Assembly (NCBI GenBank): GCA_001599975.1
Contig: BCIO01000004.1
Coordinates: forward strand, 533,434-597,433
Length of the DNA stretch: 64,000 nt
Direction of reading: 5' to 3'
From: Cystobasidiopsis lactophilus
Lineage: Eukaryota; Basidiomycota; Agaricostilbomycetes; Agaricostilbales; Chionosphaeraceae
Shown here: positions 22,482-34,789 of the stretch, piece after piece
Layout: each line of letters begins with the position of its first letter
Position numbering within the stretch: the stretch's first letter is position 1
Notes under the pieces: generated by a model
Database searches by the model: none
Seen by the model: only the letters and a program-made list of their open reading frames with translations
Told to the model about the DNA's origin: nothing
Position numbers and translations under genes: made by a program

Positions 22482-24495
22482 ATGACCTATACTGGACCAA
22501 TGTCACCATGGGTGTCAGTCTCGCCCCCTGAGGCCCAAGGCTTTGTCGATTACGTCAACGCAAGTCGTGAGTGCCTGCTCACCAGCTTGCAACCTCGCCT
22601 TGCTGTGACTGAACTTCGCTTCTAGCAACACCCTATCAGGCTGTGCACAACGCTTCCCAGCAACTGTCGAAGAAGGGCTTCAAGCATTTGAATGAGCGCG
22701 AGTCGTGGACAGACAAGCTCGAGCCGGGGAAGAAGTACTTTGTCACACGCGGTCAGACCTCGCTGGTTGGCTTTGCCATAGGCGGAAGTTTCAAGCCTGG
22801 CAACGGCATATCGATCGTTGGCGCCCACACCGACAGCTGCTGCTTTAAAGTCAGGCCCATCTCGAAGAAGGAGGACCTAGGATATATCCGTCTGGGCGTT
22901 GAAGCGTATGGCGGCGGTCTTTGGCACACCTGGTGAGTCCTGCATTGATGGTTGCGTGTCATATCTAATACTTGGAACAGGTTGGATCGGGATTTGGGCA
23001 TTGCTGGCAGAGTGATCACCTCTGGCAGCGGCGCCAACGAGCCGTACAAGCACCATTTCATCAAGATTGACAAGCCTGTCGTGCGTTGGCTGATTTAGAA
23101 ACAGCTTTCTTGCGTCTCATTTGAACGGTATAGCTCCGGATCCCATCCATCGCCATTCATTTGAACCGCGATCAGAACAAAGCGATGAGCTACAACCTGG
23201 AAACCGAGATGGTTCCAATTCTTGCGTTGGCCAGCAGCACACTCAACGAAAGCGCCACTGGCGACCACCCACCCCAACTTTTGCAGCTCGTGGCCAACCA
23301 GCTGAACTTGGCCTCCGTCGAAGAAATCCAAGATTTTGACTTGCGCCTTTTTGATGTGCAGCCTTCGACCTTGGGAGGTGTCAATGAAGAGTTCATCTTC
23401 AGTCCTCGAATTGATAATCTCTTTTCCACATACTGCTCCACGGTTGCCTTATCATTGACAGATGACGCGGCTCTAGAGGCGGACTCAACGGCTCGCATGA
23501 TCGCTCTTTGGGATCACGAGGAAGTCGTGAGTCGTGTCTTGTTTCTTTCCCGGAAAGCATCGCTAAAGCAGTCCAAAGGGATCTGGATCCGCGATCGGCG
23601 CGGAATCCAACTTTTTGGAAAGCGTCATCGCTCGCCTTGTCACCGCTCTAAAAGGCACCGCCGATGTCAAGGAGGAGGAGGCTCTGCATAGGACCATCGC
23701 CAACAGCTTCTTGGTGTCGTCCGACATGGGCCACGCCATCCACGTGGGTCTTGCTCGCGTACCACTTTGCTCGCTGTGGCTGACTGGGCTTCGCCGTGAC
23801 AGCCCTCATTTCCACAGTAAGCGCTTTAGGGTTCACTTTAGCATTCTGACTCTGACGGCGCCATCTCTAGGAAACACGAAGCCAACTTGCGCCCCTTGAT
23901 GAATGCAGGGCCGGCCATCAAGACCAATGCCAAGTAAGTGGGACGCGACTAGTCGTTTGGAAGTAATCTAACGATTGGAGTATGCAGTCAACGTTATGCC
24001 ACTACTTCGGAATCAGTCTTCTTACTCAAGCGCATCGCCAAGAAGGCGGATGTGCCCTTGCAAGAATACGGCGTTCGGTGAGCCTTTGACTTTGCCGTCT
24101 TTTATAGATCTGTGAGCTCATGTGCTACTAGTAACGACATGGCGTGCGGTAGGCAGCCCGACTTGGCTAGCTCCAAGTTGTGCATTGTTCCTCATTCTGA
24201 GAACAGGCAGCACGATTGGACCATTGGCCAGCAAGATCGGTTTGAGGACAGTCGATATCGGATGCGCTCAGCTGAGCATGCACTCTATCCGCGAGACAGC
24301 GGGATCTAAAGATGTCGCCTACCTCATCAATCTCCTCAAGGCTTATCGTGAGGGGCTTTTCCATCGACACAATCTGACATTTGGCTCACTGAACTATGTC
24401 AGACGAGCATTATGGCAGCATCGACAAAGAGGTACGACTTTGCCATGAACGCGGACTCCCGATCTCACATTAAAGAACAGATCCATTTTGTCTGA
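22482..24495 (+). CDS. APE4: Aspartyl aminopeptidase (M18 family)
   Basis: A dodecameric zinc aminopeptidase that removes N-terminal Asp/Glu in the cytosol or vacuole. All six metal and catalytic residues are visible: H in VGAHTDSCCFKVRP, D in SPRIDNLFSTY, the E-E pair in ALWDHEEV, D in SSDMGHAIHP, and H in AQLSMHSIRE. Other family blocks are AIHLNRDQNKAM, QRYATTSES and RNDMACGSTIGP. The last exon is only IHFV plus stop. There are about ten exons, including a 14-nt exon at 23803-23816. Two in-frame ATGs, 22482 and 22500, could start translation, and the second gives MSPWVSVSPPEAQGFVDYVN. Its stop is 41 bases from the stop of the convergent nucleoporin gene. Confidence 0.95.
23803..23816 (+). 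other. 14-nt coding exon in aspartyl aminopeptidase
   Basis: CCCTCATTTCCACA is flanked by gacag and gtaagc, with introns of 59 nt (23744-23802) and 54 nt (23817-23870). Including it gives GHAIH-PSFPQ-KHEANLRPL, which matches the family pattern HAxHPNxxxKHExxxRPL. Skipping it breaks the frame. Confidence 0.8.
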
Positions 24496-24536
24496 GCGGC
24501 GCCCAAAGTAGGCACGACGAGGTCCTTGCATTCAAA

Positions 24537-27500
24537 TTACACTTTCCCTTTTAACGCTTTCCGCACCTCCTCCTGTAGCTTGGTGTCCAATGGCGCATCC
24601 GGCTCCGACTTGAGCGAGAGCAGTTGATCCACCAGCGCCCAGGAGGTTACCGGCTTGTCTTTTCTGACGCTCGGCGCCTGCGCAATGCTTTTCAGCAATC
24701 TCCCTGGGCCAATGATAGCAGGCAGGAACGCACCGTCTTGAGCTGAGCCAAAACAAATCGCATCGCTTCGTCGGTATAGCCGTGTTGGTAGAGCTTGTTA
24801 CCAAGGAATGTCGGATTTCGGTCAAGAAACCAGCTGGTCAACCAGCCTGGAAGCACAACGGATGGCTCTTGCGCAAGCAGAATGTCCAACACTTGCTCTC
24901 GATATGAGCCATCCGTGTCGTAAAGCTCGATGTAGTGCTCGAGCAAGTTCCAGGCCTTGCTCTCGTTGGAGCCTGACCACAAAGCCGCCTTTGGCGAGTC
25001 GTAGATCCAGGTGGTGTTTGTGTACCTGCCAAAGCCCATTTTATCAGAGAGCGCCAGCAGAGAGGCCGCAAAGGGAACGAACAGGTCAGGCTGTTGAGCC
25101 AAGTGCAGGCATCGTCGTGAAATGTTGTCGAAGAGAGACACCATGCTCACGCCGCAAGTGTGGGCGAGAGCGAAGGCTTTGTCGAACCGGCATATTTGGG
25201 AATAGAGTGCGACGGCTGATTGCGCGTCCAAGTCCGTTGCTGAAGCTACGTATGAGACTGCGAACGAATGTCGAGCTTAACGGATGCGCTCACTGCTAGA
25301 TGCCAACTCCCCAAAATCACTGGAGAGCTCCAAGCGTGCCAGCACACACCCGTACTCATGGCGGAGGTCGTCAATGCTGTAGATCGTGAGAAAGGAAGTG
25401 GCATCGTTGTCGAACTGATTTTGTGGAATGTTCGAACCAGCTCTTGCCCGCTTGCGCTGGAACCAGGTCAGTTGCGGGTTATCCTAATTGGAGCATGGCC
25501 AACTAACCTGTGGTGGAAAGGAGCATGCGATCCAGGCATCGGTTGAAGTGCCCAAACTGAGGGCGTTGATGGCCGCGAGGTAAGCCTGGCAACGCTCGGT
25601 GGCCAGGTACTGGAATTCGCCAGCCCTGACAGGCGTTGCTCCAAGCCGGCGGGCGTGAGTGTACATGACGGCGGCAGCTGGCAAGAGTCAGTCAGGTATC
25701 GCTGAGGCGGAATGTAACCTCGAGGCTCACCTTTTTGGATGTCGCCGCGGGTGAGGTGGAAGCTGTAGAGGATCTTGCTGAAGGACGGCGTCGCTCTTGG
25801 GTCGGCGTTCCTCGCTCGGAACTCGAGCTGACTTTCCAGCTCGCTGCGCAGACTTGGCGGCAGAGGGTACTTGAGGAGCGTGTGGATTTGGCCCGCGTCG
25901 CACATCGCGGTGATCAGCAGCTGTAAGCTATCCGCTCGTCTGTGTCAGCAAAACGGTCATCAGCCTGATTTGAACGCCTGAGGAAGGGAAACAATCGCAC
26001 AAGTCCTGGAAGGGCAAGTCAACCAGCGTGGCAAACGCTGAGTCAAAGTCGGCCTGCCCGACTCTGGCCTGGAATAGCATGGACCAGAGTGCCCTGACAG
26101 TCGACTCGGCGTGCTCTTCGAAAGGAGCATTCGCCACCGCGTCCAGACCTAAAGCACAGAACTGTGCGACACTTTCTTCGGCTTCCGGCACGTCGGCAAA
26201 GAGCAGGGCACCGTGGTAAAAGTAGAGCACGGGTACGAGCAACTCTTGCGATAGTACAGCCCTTAAGGCGTCGTCGTCGTCTGTGCGTACCAAAAAGTAT
26301 CCAAGATCAGAGACGAAACTGATTTGGTCGAAGGGCAAGGAGCGCACCTTCGAGGGCCAAAGAAGCCTTGATGAGCAACGACTGCGCTTCTTCGTAATTG
26401 CCCAATTCCAAATGCGCGCGACCAGCAACATATGCAGACGCCTCATTGAATGGCATTCGAACGGCCAAGTCCAAAGCGGGGCCGGGCAGCTTGAGCTCGA
26501 GCAAGCGTGCGATCAAGCCGATGCTCTGGGGCGTGCAGATGATTGTTGTCCTCGGATCCAGCAGGCCAACATTATTGAGGAAGGAAGAGATGGCGGCCAT
26601 TACCGACATGGAAGGTGAGTCGGCGATGAGCGGGAGGTACGCCGAGTCGGACAGCAAGGCGTTCAGGAGGCACCAGGTCGAGTCCTGGATGGATTCCGTC
26701 GTTGCTGCTTGGACTTGCAGCCTGCCGAACCGAGCGTTCAAGGCATCCGTGCTAGTCTCCGGGTCCAAAGCCGACAATGGCGGCACGTCCAGGTGATCGC
26801 TGACAAATTTGAGCAGGGACAGCGAGTGGAAGGCGGCCAGGGCTTTGGCTATGTGTTCCAGAGCGTCTTGCCCAAAAAGGTCTTCTTGCTCGGCGTAAGC
26901 CGCGGAAATCAAGATGAGCAGCTCGAGGGCGGTCGAGTATCGCGCTTTGATGCTCTGCCGCAAAGCCGAGGTCATCAAGCTGAGGGCAAGTTTTGTGGGC
27001 GCGGAAGATTTTCGGAAGGCGCCAGAAGGGAGGGAGACGAGGTCCGGGGTGGAGAGCATGGCAAGGAAAGTGGAGAGGCCTTGAGTGAGGTTGGGCACCT
27101 CTTGGGTTTTTTGGAGCAAAAGCTCCCGGTTCTCGGCCATGGCGTCGTGCAAGATGCGGTCATAGAGTCCAGTGACGAGCTCCTGGACGGTCAGGTCCAG
27201 CGGGCTGCACACGGCTGCCGCGACCTCAGTTTCGAAGGTGGCAGCGATGTCGGCGGGGAGAGATTCGAAGAGGGACTTGGCGATGGCTGCGAGTTGGTAG
27301 ACCGGCTGCCGGGTCGCCAAAGGAGCTAGGTGAGGGTAAGAGTCATTGAAGGCCCTTTGGTGAATGGCGAGAAAGGCGTCGTCTTGAGTTCCCGTCAACG
27401 CATTGGCTTCCACCCGCCGCCTTAACGTCAGCACTTCCTCTTGCACGACCGGTATGACAACGCCTGCTCTTGAGTGGGCTAAAGCGGTTTGAGAAGTGGG

Positions 27501-29315
27501 GTCGACGGTGAGGGCCAAAGGGAACAAGGCGGCCTGCTTGGACTCGGTAAGGATGGCCAAGAACCGGAGCCACTCGCTCTTGCAGTCTTGCAGGTAGTCC
27601 TCCATCAGCGGCGCGCCGGTGGTGGTGGACGTTTGCATGTCGATGGAGCTGCCGACGATGGTGACGATGCGGTCGGGGATGGTGTCGAGGTCGTCAAAGT
27701 TGGGTATCTGGTCTAACGTCATCGCATAGACCGAGAGCGCGTGAGAGAGGGAGGAAGGCGCGAATCGCCCCGGCTCGAAGATGTAGTGGACGAAAATTTT
27801 GGCTACCGCTTCGCTCGTGCCTGGCCGCTGAGGCGGGTACTCGCCGTCCGCAGAGGCGAGCGAGGCGAACAGCTGGTCGTCGAACTGCTCCGCAGTCCAT
27901 TCCTCCTCCAACACTGGCATGACCGGCATCCAATCCCCAATTGCCCCTTCGTCGCTTGTAGTAGGCGTCAACTCGTTCAAGGGGATGAAGGCGAGTTGTG
28001 CTGAGCCGCCCGCGTTCCACAGCGTCCACAAATTCCACACTTTAGGGGTGCTAGCGGAAGCAGGTGAGACTTTGGCCACCTGGAAGTCGACCAGGTCGGC
28101 GGCGGCAAAGGTGGGAGGGACGGGTCGGGGAGAAATGGGCAAGAGGGAGGCGACTTCGCCAGCGTCGTTGAGGGTGATGGCAAAGATCAAGAAGGTGTTG
28201 CCAGAGTGGGCGGTGTAGACGATGAGGTAGGCCACATGAGGGTCGTCCAGGCTGTCAGAGAGCACCACTCGGAGTAGAGTCTGCGGTGTGTCCGGGTAGA
28301 GGGTGGCTGCGGCCAAAGACGTGGACTCGGGCACTGCTGAAGGAGAAGTCAAGGCGGAGGACTGGACTGAAGCGACAAGCTGGGCGAGGTCGAACGAGTT
28401 GACCAACTTGGCGCGCGTTAGAGACCAGATGCGAAGCTTCTTGTCCCGAGAAATGGTGAACGCCACGTCCTGCACGCCGAGCTGGTTGGTGATGGAGGCG
28501 AAGGAGATGGCGGAGGAGGGGCTGCCTTCGTCTGGGCCGGTGAGCTGCCTGTGGCCATTCGAACTCCAAGAGAAGCCCCATCCGCCCGCTTTGGGTGAAA
28601 GCACCGTTTCTTCCCAGTCGGCTGTTCGTTCATGCGGGATTCAATATAACAAACACAGCAAGTTTGGTAAAGGAGAGGCGCCAAACGAACCTTCGTGGAT
28701 CAAATCTGAGGAAGCGTCCGCCCTCTTCTGCGTGAGCCTGAGCAGGCTGCCGTCCTTGCAGGGTACGAGCACCGAGTCCGAGTCGAGAACATGGAGCAGG
28801 CCTGGCACCTGCCTGCTGGGGCCCAGCTCGTACTCTGACGCTTGCTCGAGCAAATCCTCGAAGCCGCCGTGCTCAGTGACGGCCAGCCGGTACAGGCTGC
28901 CGGCGTGTGTGAGCAGCAGCACAAAGATGGTGGGCGTGTGCTCGTCCTCGACCAAGCCCAGCGACGCAATCGGGTCGGCCAAGCTGAGCGTCGCTTCTGG
29001 CTCGAGCTCGAGGCTTTTGTAGCTGCCCTCCGAACCCGGCTCCTGCACGGCGAGGGAGAGCCAGGTCAACGTCAAGGTCTGGCCATTGTCAACGACGCGG
29101 GCCAACAGGCTGCCAGCGCCGTTCGCTTTGCTGGGGACGAGGGAGGCGACCAGCGAGGCGTGGGCGGGCTCGAGGAGCGCCGCTGTCACGGCTGCTGTCG
29201 ACGCTGATGCTGAGGTCGACGGGTCCGAGGCGAGGACGTGCTGCTTAGCTGGCTTGGACGAGGCGTAGTCCAGCCAGGACTGGGCTGAACTGAACGCATA
29301 CACCGTCGAGGCCAT
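24537..29315 (-). CDS. NUP120: Nucleoporin Nup120/Nup160 (Y-complex scaffold)
   Basis: A structural subunit of the nuclear-pore Y (Nup84/Nup107-160) complex. It is about 1,480 residues. The N-terminal half is a beta-propeller; the diagnostic stretch is DVAFTISRDKKLRIWSLTRA (about 28400-28470), which is the Nup160 signature. The C-terminal half is an alpha-solenoid of helical pairs (for example ASAYVAGRAHLELGNYEEAQ and EHYIELYDTDGSYREQVLDI). A few short introns are seen, mainly in the last 2 kb. The final one joins LAQLKT to APSVRKDKPV, and the protein ends VRKALKGKV at 24537. The start at 29315 (MASTVYAFSSAQSWLDYA) is the first ATG of the first long exon. The methyltransferase gene lies 147 bases upstream on the same strand. 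Confidence 0.88.
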
Positions 29316-29462
29316 TTGGGCGGCTCCTCTGCTCGTCGGGGCAAGTCAACAAATTATTCGGTCTCAGCTTTGGGCTTGCTGCTTTGTTTCTGCACTTGGT
29401 CGTGCATACACAGGCAGATCATATCAATTGCAACGCCGATAAGAACAGGCTTCAAACAGATC

Positions 29463-30492
29463 CTAAGCCTTAGAGGCCTTCCGAGCGAGCAGCATGACAG
29501 AGGGGTAGTGCACTCCATGGTCCTTTAGCCAGGTAGGAAACTCCTCCAAGAAATCCTCGAGGTCCTTGTCTGTCCGCATGCCCTCAGGCAGATCTGAAGC
29601 CGGCACCGTATCGAGGGCGGCGGTCAAGAGGGAGCGGCAGATATGGGTGGCGTTGGCGGCGCTGTCCCTAGCGTAATCGTCGCCAAAACGATGGCCAATG
29701 TTACCCATGGGCCATTCAATGTCTGTCAGACCCAGGAAGATTAGTTCACTGGGCAAAAGGGCTGGAAGGCATAGCGACAAGACTTACGATCGACTACCAG
29801 CTCTTGAGTGCCCGTGAGCGAGCTTCTAACTCGAGCTTCAAGCTTTGAAGCCGCATTCCAATCCATGCCCAAGTGCTTTGCCATCGCTGTCCAGCCCGCT
29901 TCCGAGACCTTGGGGAGCCGGATGGAGGCCTCGTGGTCGATCGGGCCGTACTTCACCCAGCGCATGTCCACTTCAAATAACTGCAGCCAACCTCCTGGAG
30001 CTACGGCCGCCCAAAGGTTGCGGAGCACTTCGGGCCAAGCCTCGCTCGTGAGAGCGGTCACCAGCAAGTTCTGCAGAAGCCCTTGCTCAGACTTGTCTCC
30101 TCGTCGAACACGACGGTGGGACTAACCTGGTGGACGAGATCAAATTGGCCCGCCATGTGCGCCGGCAGAGGTCTAGTCATGTCATGGGTGAACAAGGTCA
30201 TGCCGGACGTCTCTTCGGTGGCCGGGAATTGCTTGGAGCTGATGTCGCAGCCCATCAAGTCGGCAGCTGGCAGGTCTTGGCGAATAGCTCGCAGCCAGTT
30301 GGCGGTGCCGGTGGCGCAATCCAGGATTTTGGGCTGCGGAGGCAACGTGGGAGCTATGGCCGGGTGCAAGATCCATTTGGACTCGAAGAGGCGGTGGAGG
30401 ATCCTGAATTGGTTGTCCAAGCGAGCTGACTCGGCAGAGGTGCGGCCCAGCTTGTAGACGTCGTCGGTTTGGTCGGTTGGGGACATGGTCAT
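29463..30492 (-). CDS. Class I SAM-dependent methyltransferase (LaeA/TAM-like)
   Basis: A Rossmann-fold methyltransferase. Motif I reads KILDCATGTANWL (usually D/E-x-GxGxG; here C-A-T-G-T-A), followed by LMGCDISSKQFP (motif II acid), HDMTRPLPAHMAGQFDLVHQ (motif III) and APGGWLQLFEVDMRW (motif V region). Two or three short introns lie near 30060-30120 and 29720-29790. ATGs at 30492 and 30486 are both possible; the open frame continues upstream to a TTG at 30549, but without an ATG. This pattern is common in fungal methyltransferases annotated near LaeA or as small-molecule enzymes; the substrate is unknown. A short hexamer repeat (AGAGCA units, about 30522-30545) lies just upstream. The 617 bases to the next gene show nothing else. 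Confidence 0.82.
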
Positions 30493-31109
30493 AGTTTGCG
30501 GAGCAGGACAGAGTCGAGGAGCGAGAGCAAGAGCAAGAGCAAGAGGCAAACGCTACGACTGAAGATGGCCCCGCGGACGCTACTGACTAACAGACCACCA
30601 AGCCAGCGAGCACAGCATCCGCGGGAAGAAAAGTCCCAGCCACCATGAACGGAACTTGCGGCCGAAAAACGGACGCACATTGCCAAGAGCCACGCCGGCA
30701 CAGCGCATACCATGTCCATATACGACCAGCGAGACACTCAACGACTCGTTTCGGTGCCTAGTACTGAGCACATGCTGGCGACAAAAAGTTTCGCCACCCA
30801 AAATTCGGCGAAGGGGCACAAAAAAGTCTCCGCATCGAGCTCAATGGCACTTGCTCTGCATCAAAGCATACTCCAGTTTCGACAGCAATTAGGGAGCATC
30901 ATGCAGGATAATTCCAGCAAAAAGTGAGAGCTGCGAGTCGGCCGAGCACAGGGTTGCCTTGTGCGGAAGGCAGTGACGCTCCGAGTTCGTGCCTTTTTTC
31001 CAGCGGCCAAGAACACTTGGACTTTCACCACGACAGCCAACGGTCTCAATTTTCAACCAGTGTCAAGAGTTGGGAAGCTGTACAAAGGTGCAAGTGCTCG
31101 TGGACCAGG

Positions 31110-32298
31110 ATGAACTTTCGGACGTTGCCATTTTGGGCAGCTTTGGCAGCTTCAGCGGTGGCGCAAGACTTTATCATCTCCCTGCCCGCTCTCAACGCTT
31201 CTGCTTTGACGGCAAACGTAACATGGAGCGTCAACAGCACCCAGCTTGTCCAATGGTTGAATGTGCGCCTTTCCCCAATGCTCTCACCTTGCGCAAAGGC
31301 TAAATGTGCATCCTCAGGCCCCTTCGGGCAACGTTTCCATCGGCTTGACTTCGCTGGACAACTCTACAGTCGTGTTTGCCTTGGCCAACTCCACGCTGGG
31401 CCAGACTCCTTGCTCGAACTACACCGGGGCAGACCCTTGCGGCGAGTTTAACGCCACCGTTCCTGCTTTGGCTTTCGGCAATTGTGAGCGGTCTCGGTCT
31501 GGAACTTAGTCAAAGATATTGAGTCTCGTGTCAGATTCGCTGTCGGTGGCCAGTCTGACCAACACGAGCGCTGTGGCAACTTTTAGCAATTTGGTCCTGG
31601 CTGCGAGCAATTCGAGCGAGCCCATTGTGCCAGTCAACCCTAGCAGCGCCAGCAGCTCAGCTTCTTCAGTAGCTTCGTCTGCCTCTTCGGCTTTCAGTTC
31701 GGCTTTGTCGGCCTCATCCAGTGCCTTTTCGTCCGCGTCATCGAGCGCCTCGTCATCTTCGTCGGTCGCTTCCTCTGCTTCGTCCTCGTCGCCATCGCGC
31801 TCAAGTTCCAGTGCTATTATTTCCTCGTCTTCGACAAGTAGTAGCAGCAGCAGCGTAGCTAGCAGTTCGGCGTCCAGCAGCGCGAGCTCCAGTGCCCAGT
31901 CGTCGGCCTCGAGCGCGCTGTCGTCTGCTTCGAGCGTCCAGTCTTCAGCCTCGTCAGTGCAGTCCAGCTCCGCTTCATCTGCTAGCAGCTCATCCTCTGC
32001 GGCGTCCTCTGCCTCGTCATCGGCCGAATCCAGCAGCTCCGCCTCCGCCAGCGAAAGCGTCTCTGTCTCGCTCAGCACTCTGACGGTCACGTCGACATCC
32101 TACGTTCCCGTCGGGCCATCAAGCAGCAGCCCGACCGTCGTGATATCGTACTCGACCCACACGTTCACTTCCACCCGATCGGCGGCTTCGTCGTCGACGT
32201 CCTTGTCTTCCAAGGCCACCAGTCTGACGGTGCCCTCTGTGGGCCCGGTCATGACCGCCTTGGTGTTGACAGTCGTTGGAGCATTTTTGTGGCTGTAA
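31110..32298 (+). CDS. Ser-rich, probably GPI-anchored cell-wall protein
   Basis: A secreted wall or surface protein of about 350 residues. It has a signal peptide (MNFRTLPFWAALAASAVAQ), an N-terminal domain with several N-glycosylation sites and four cysteines (QTPCSNYTGADPCGEFNATV), then a stalk of about 150 residues that is almost only Ser and Ala. It ends with a hydrophobic tail (VGPVMTALVLTVVGAFLWL) preceded by small residues, typical of a GPI signal. Two introns (about 31262-31317 and 31482-31532) are required. The N-terminal domain resembles the Ser/Thr-rich extracellular matrix class seen across fungi, with no known enzyme motif. The stalk's reverse strand is an open acidic frame that is a coding shadow. 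The 412 bases to GAPDH show no gene. Confidence 0.8.
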
Positions 32299-32710
32299 TA
32301 TGGGCCATCTGAGCGCTTCAAGCGGTGGCAAATGGCACTTCGGAGACGGAACTTGTTATACGGACAATTGGCTACTACACGCTAGCCGACATATCTAAAC
32401 CTGTGTTTTGCATGTCTATAATGTCTGTGGCGTGGATATCAGCGTGATCCAAAGGCAGCGGAATTGGGCCGGGTGGCCAATGCAAAATTGTCGGAGTGCT
32501 ATCCTCAGGCTCAGCTCCAACACGGGGCCCCGTTGCAAGGCCTCGACCTCATCCTGGAGCAAGCCGCCGCCACGGGAAGAAACCGGGATCTGCAAACCCG
32601 CGCCCATAAGTCCCGCCGCTTGAAGGTGCTGCCCGCCCCAAAGGCTTTGGGAGCTCCTGGGACCGCTCAACGACCTTCCTCGTCCTCCCAATCCACTCTC
32701 CTCTCCTCCG

Positions 32711-34316
<1,606 letters not shown>

Positions 34317-34789
34317 AGCCCGCAATCCTACCGCTCCTTGCACTCTATCAACAAAGCTCAAAGCTTCCGCAAAAGCAGAAGGGACATGGGCACCGGGCAC
34401 TTTATAGCGCGAAATTAGCCCTTTGAACGAAATCGTCTCAATCCAGAATCCTCTCCGTCTGAAGCTTCCAGCACTGTATCTTGACGAGAGTCCCTAGATC
34501 GTCTGGACGCGCAGCTTTTAGGCGCGCCCCGATTTGAAACCTACTCCTCAGCCTTGTTCGCGATTTGCCACTTCGGCTCCCGCATGCATGGCTCCTCTGA
34601 GTGCTGACATTGCTTTCTGCCTTTACGTTTCATTCATCAAGGTTCAGTAATAAAGGGGGGCGATGCTAAGCTGTGCTTGTTTGGCGGTTTCGTGCTCAGG
34701 CTTCGCAGACCTTCTCGGAGACTCGGGTCCTCGAGCCACTCTCTGCTTTGCTCTTGCTCCTGCTCGGCGAATCTAGTGCAAACCGAGAA

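Noticed and set aside
26709-27329. Plus-strand open frame of 206 codons
   Set aside because: Antisense shadow of the long nucleoporin exon, without motifs or a start context.
30520-30545. AGAGCA hexamer repeats as a possible tandem-repeat element
   Set aside because: Only about four units in a 5' leader; too short to call more than simple sequence.
31506-32090. Long acidic open frame (Asp/Glu/Leu/Ala) on the minus strand
   Set aside because: It is the exact antisense of the Ser/Ala stalk of the plus-strand wall protein. The odd composition comes from reversed Ser and Ala codons.
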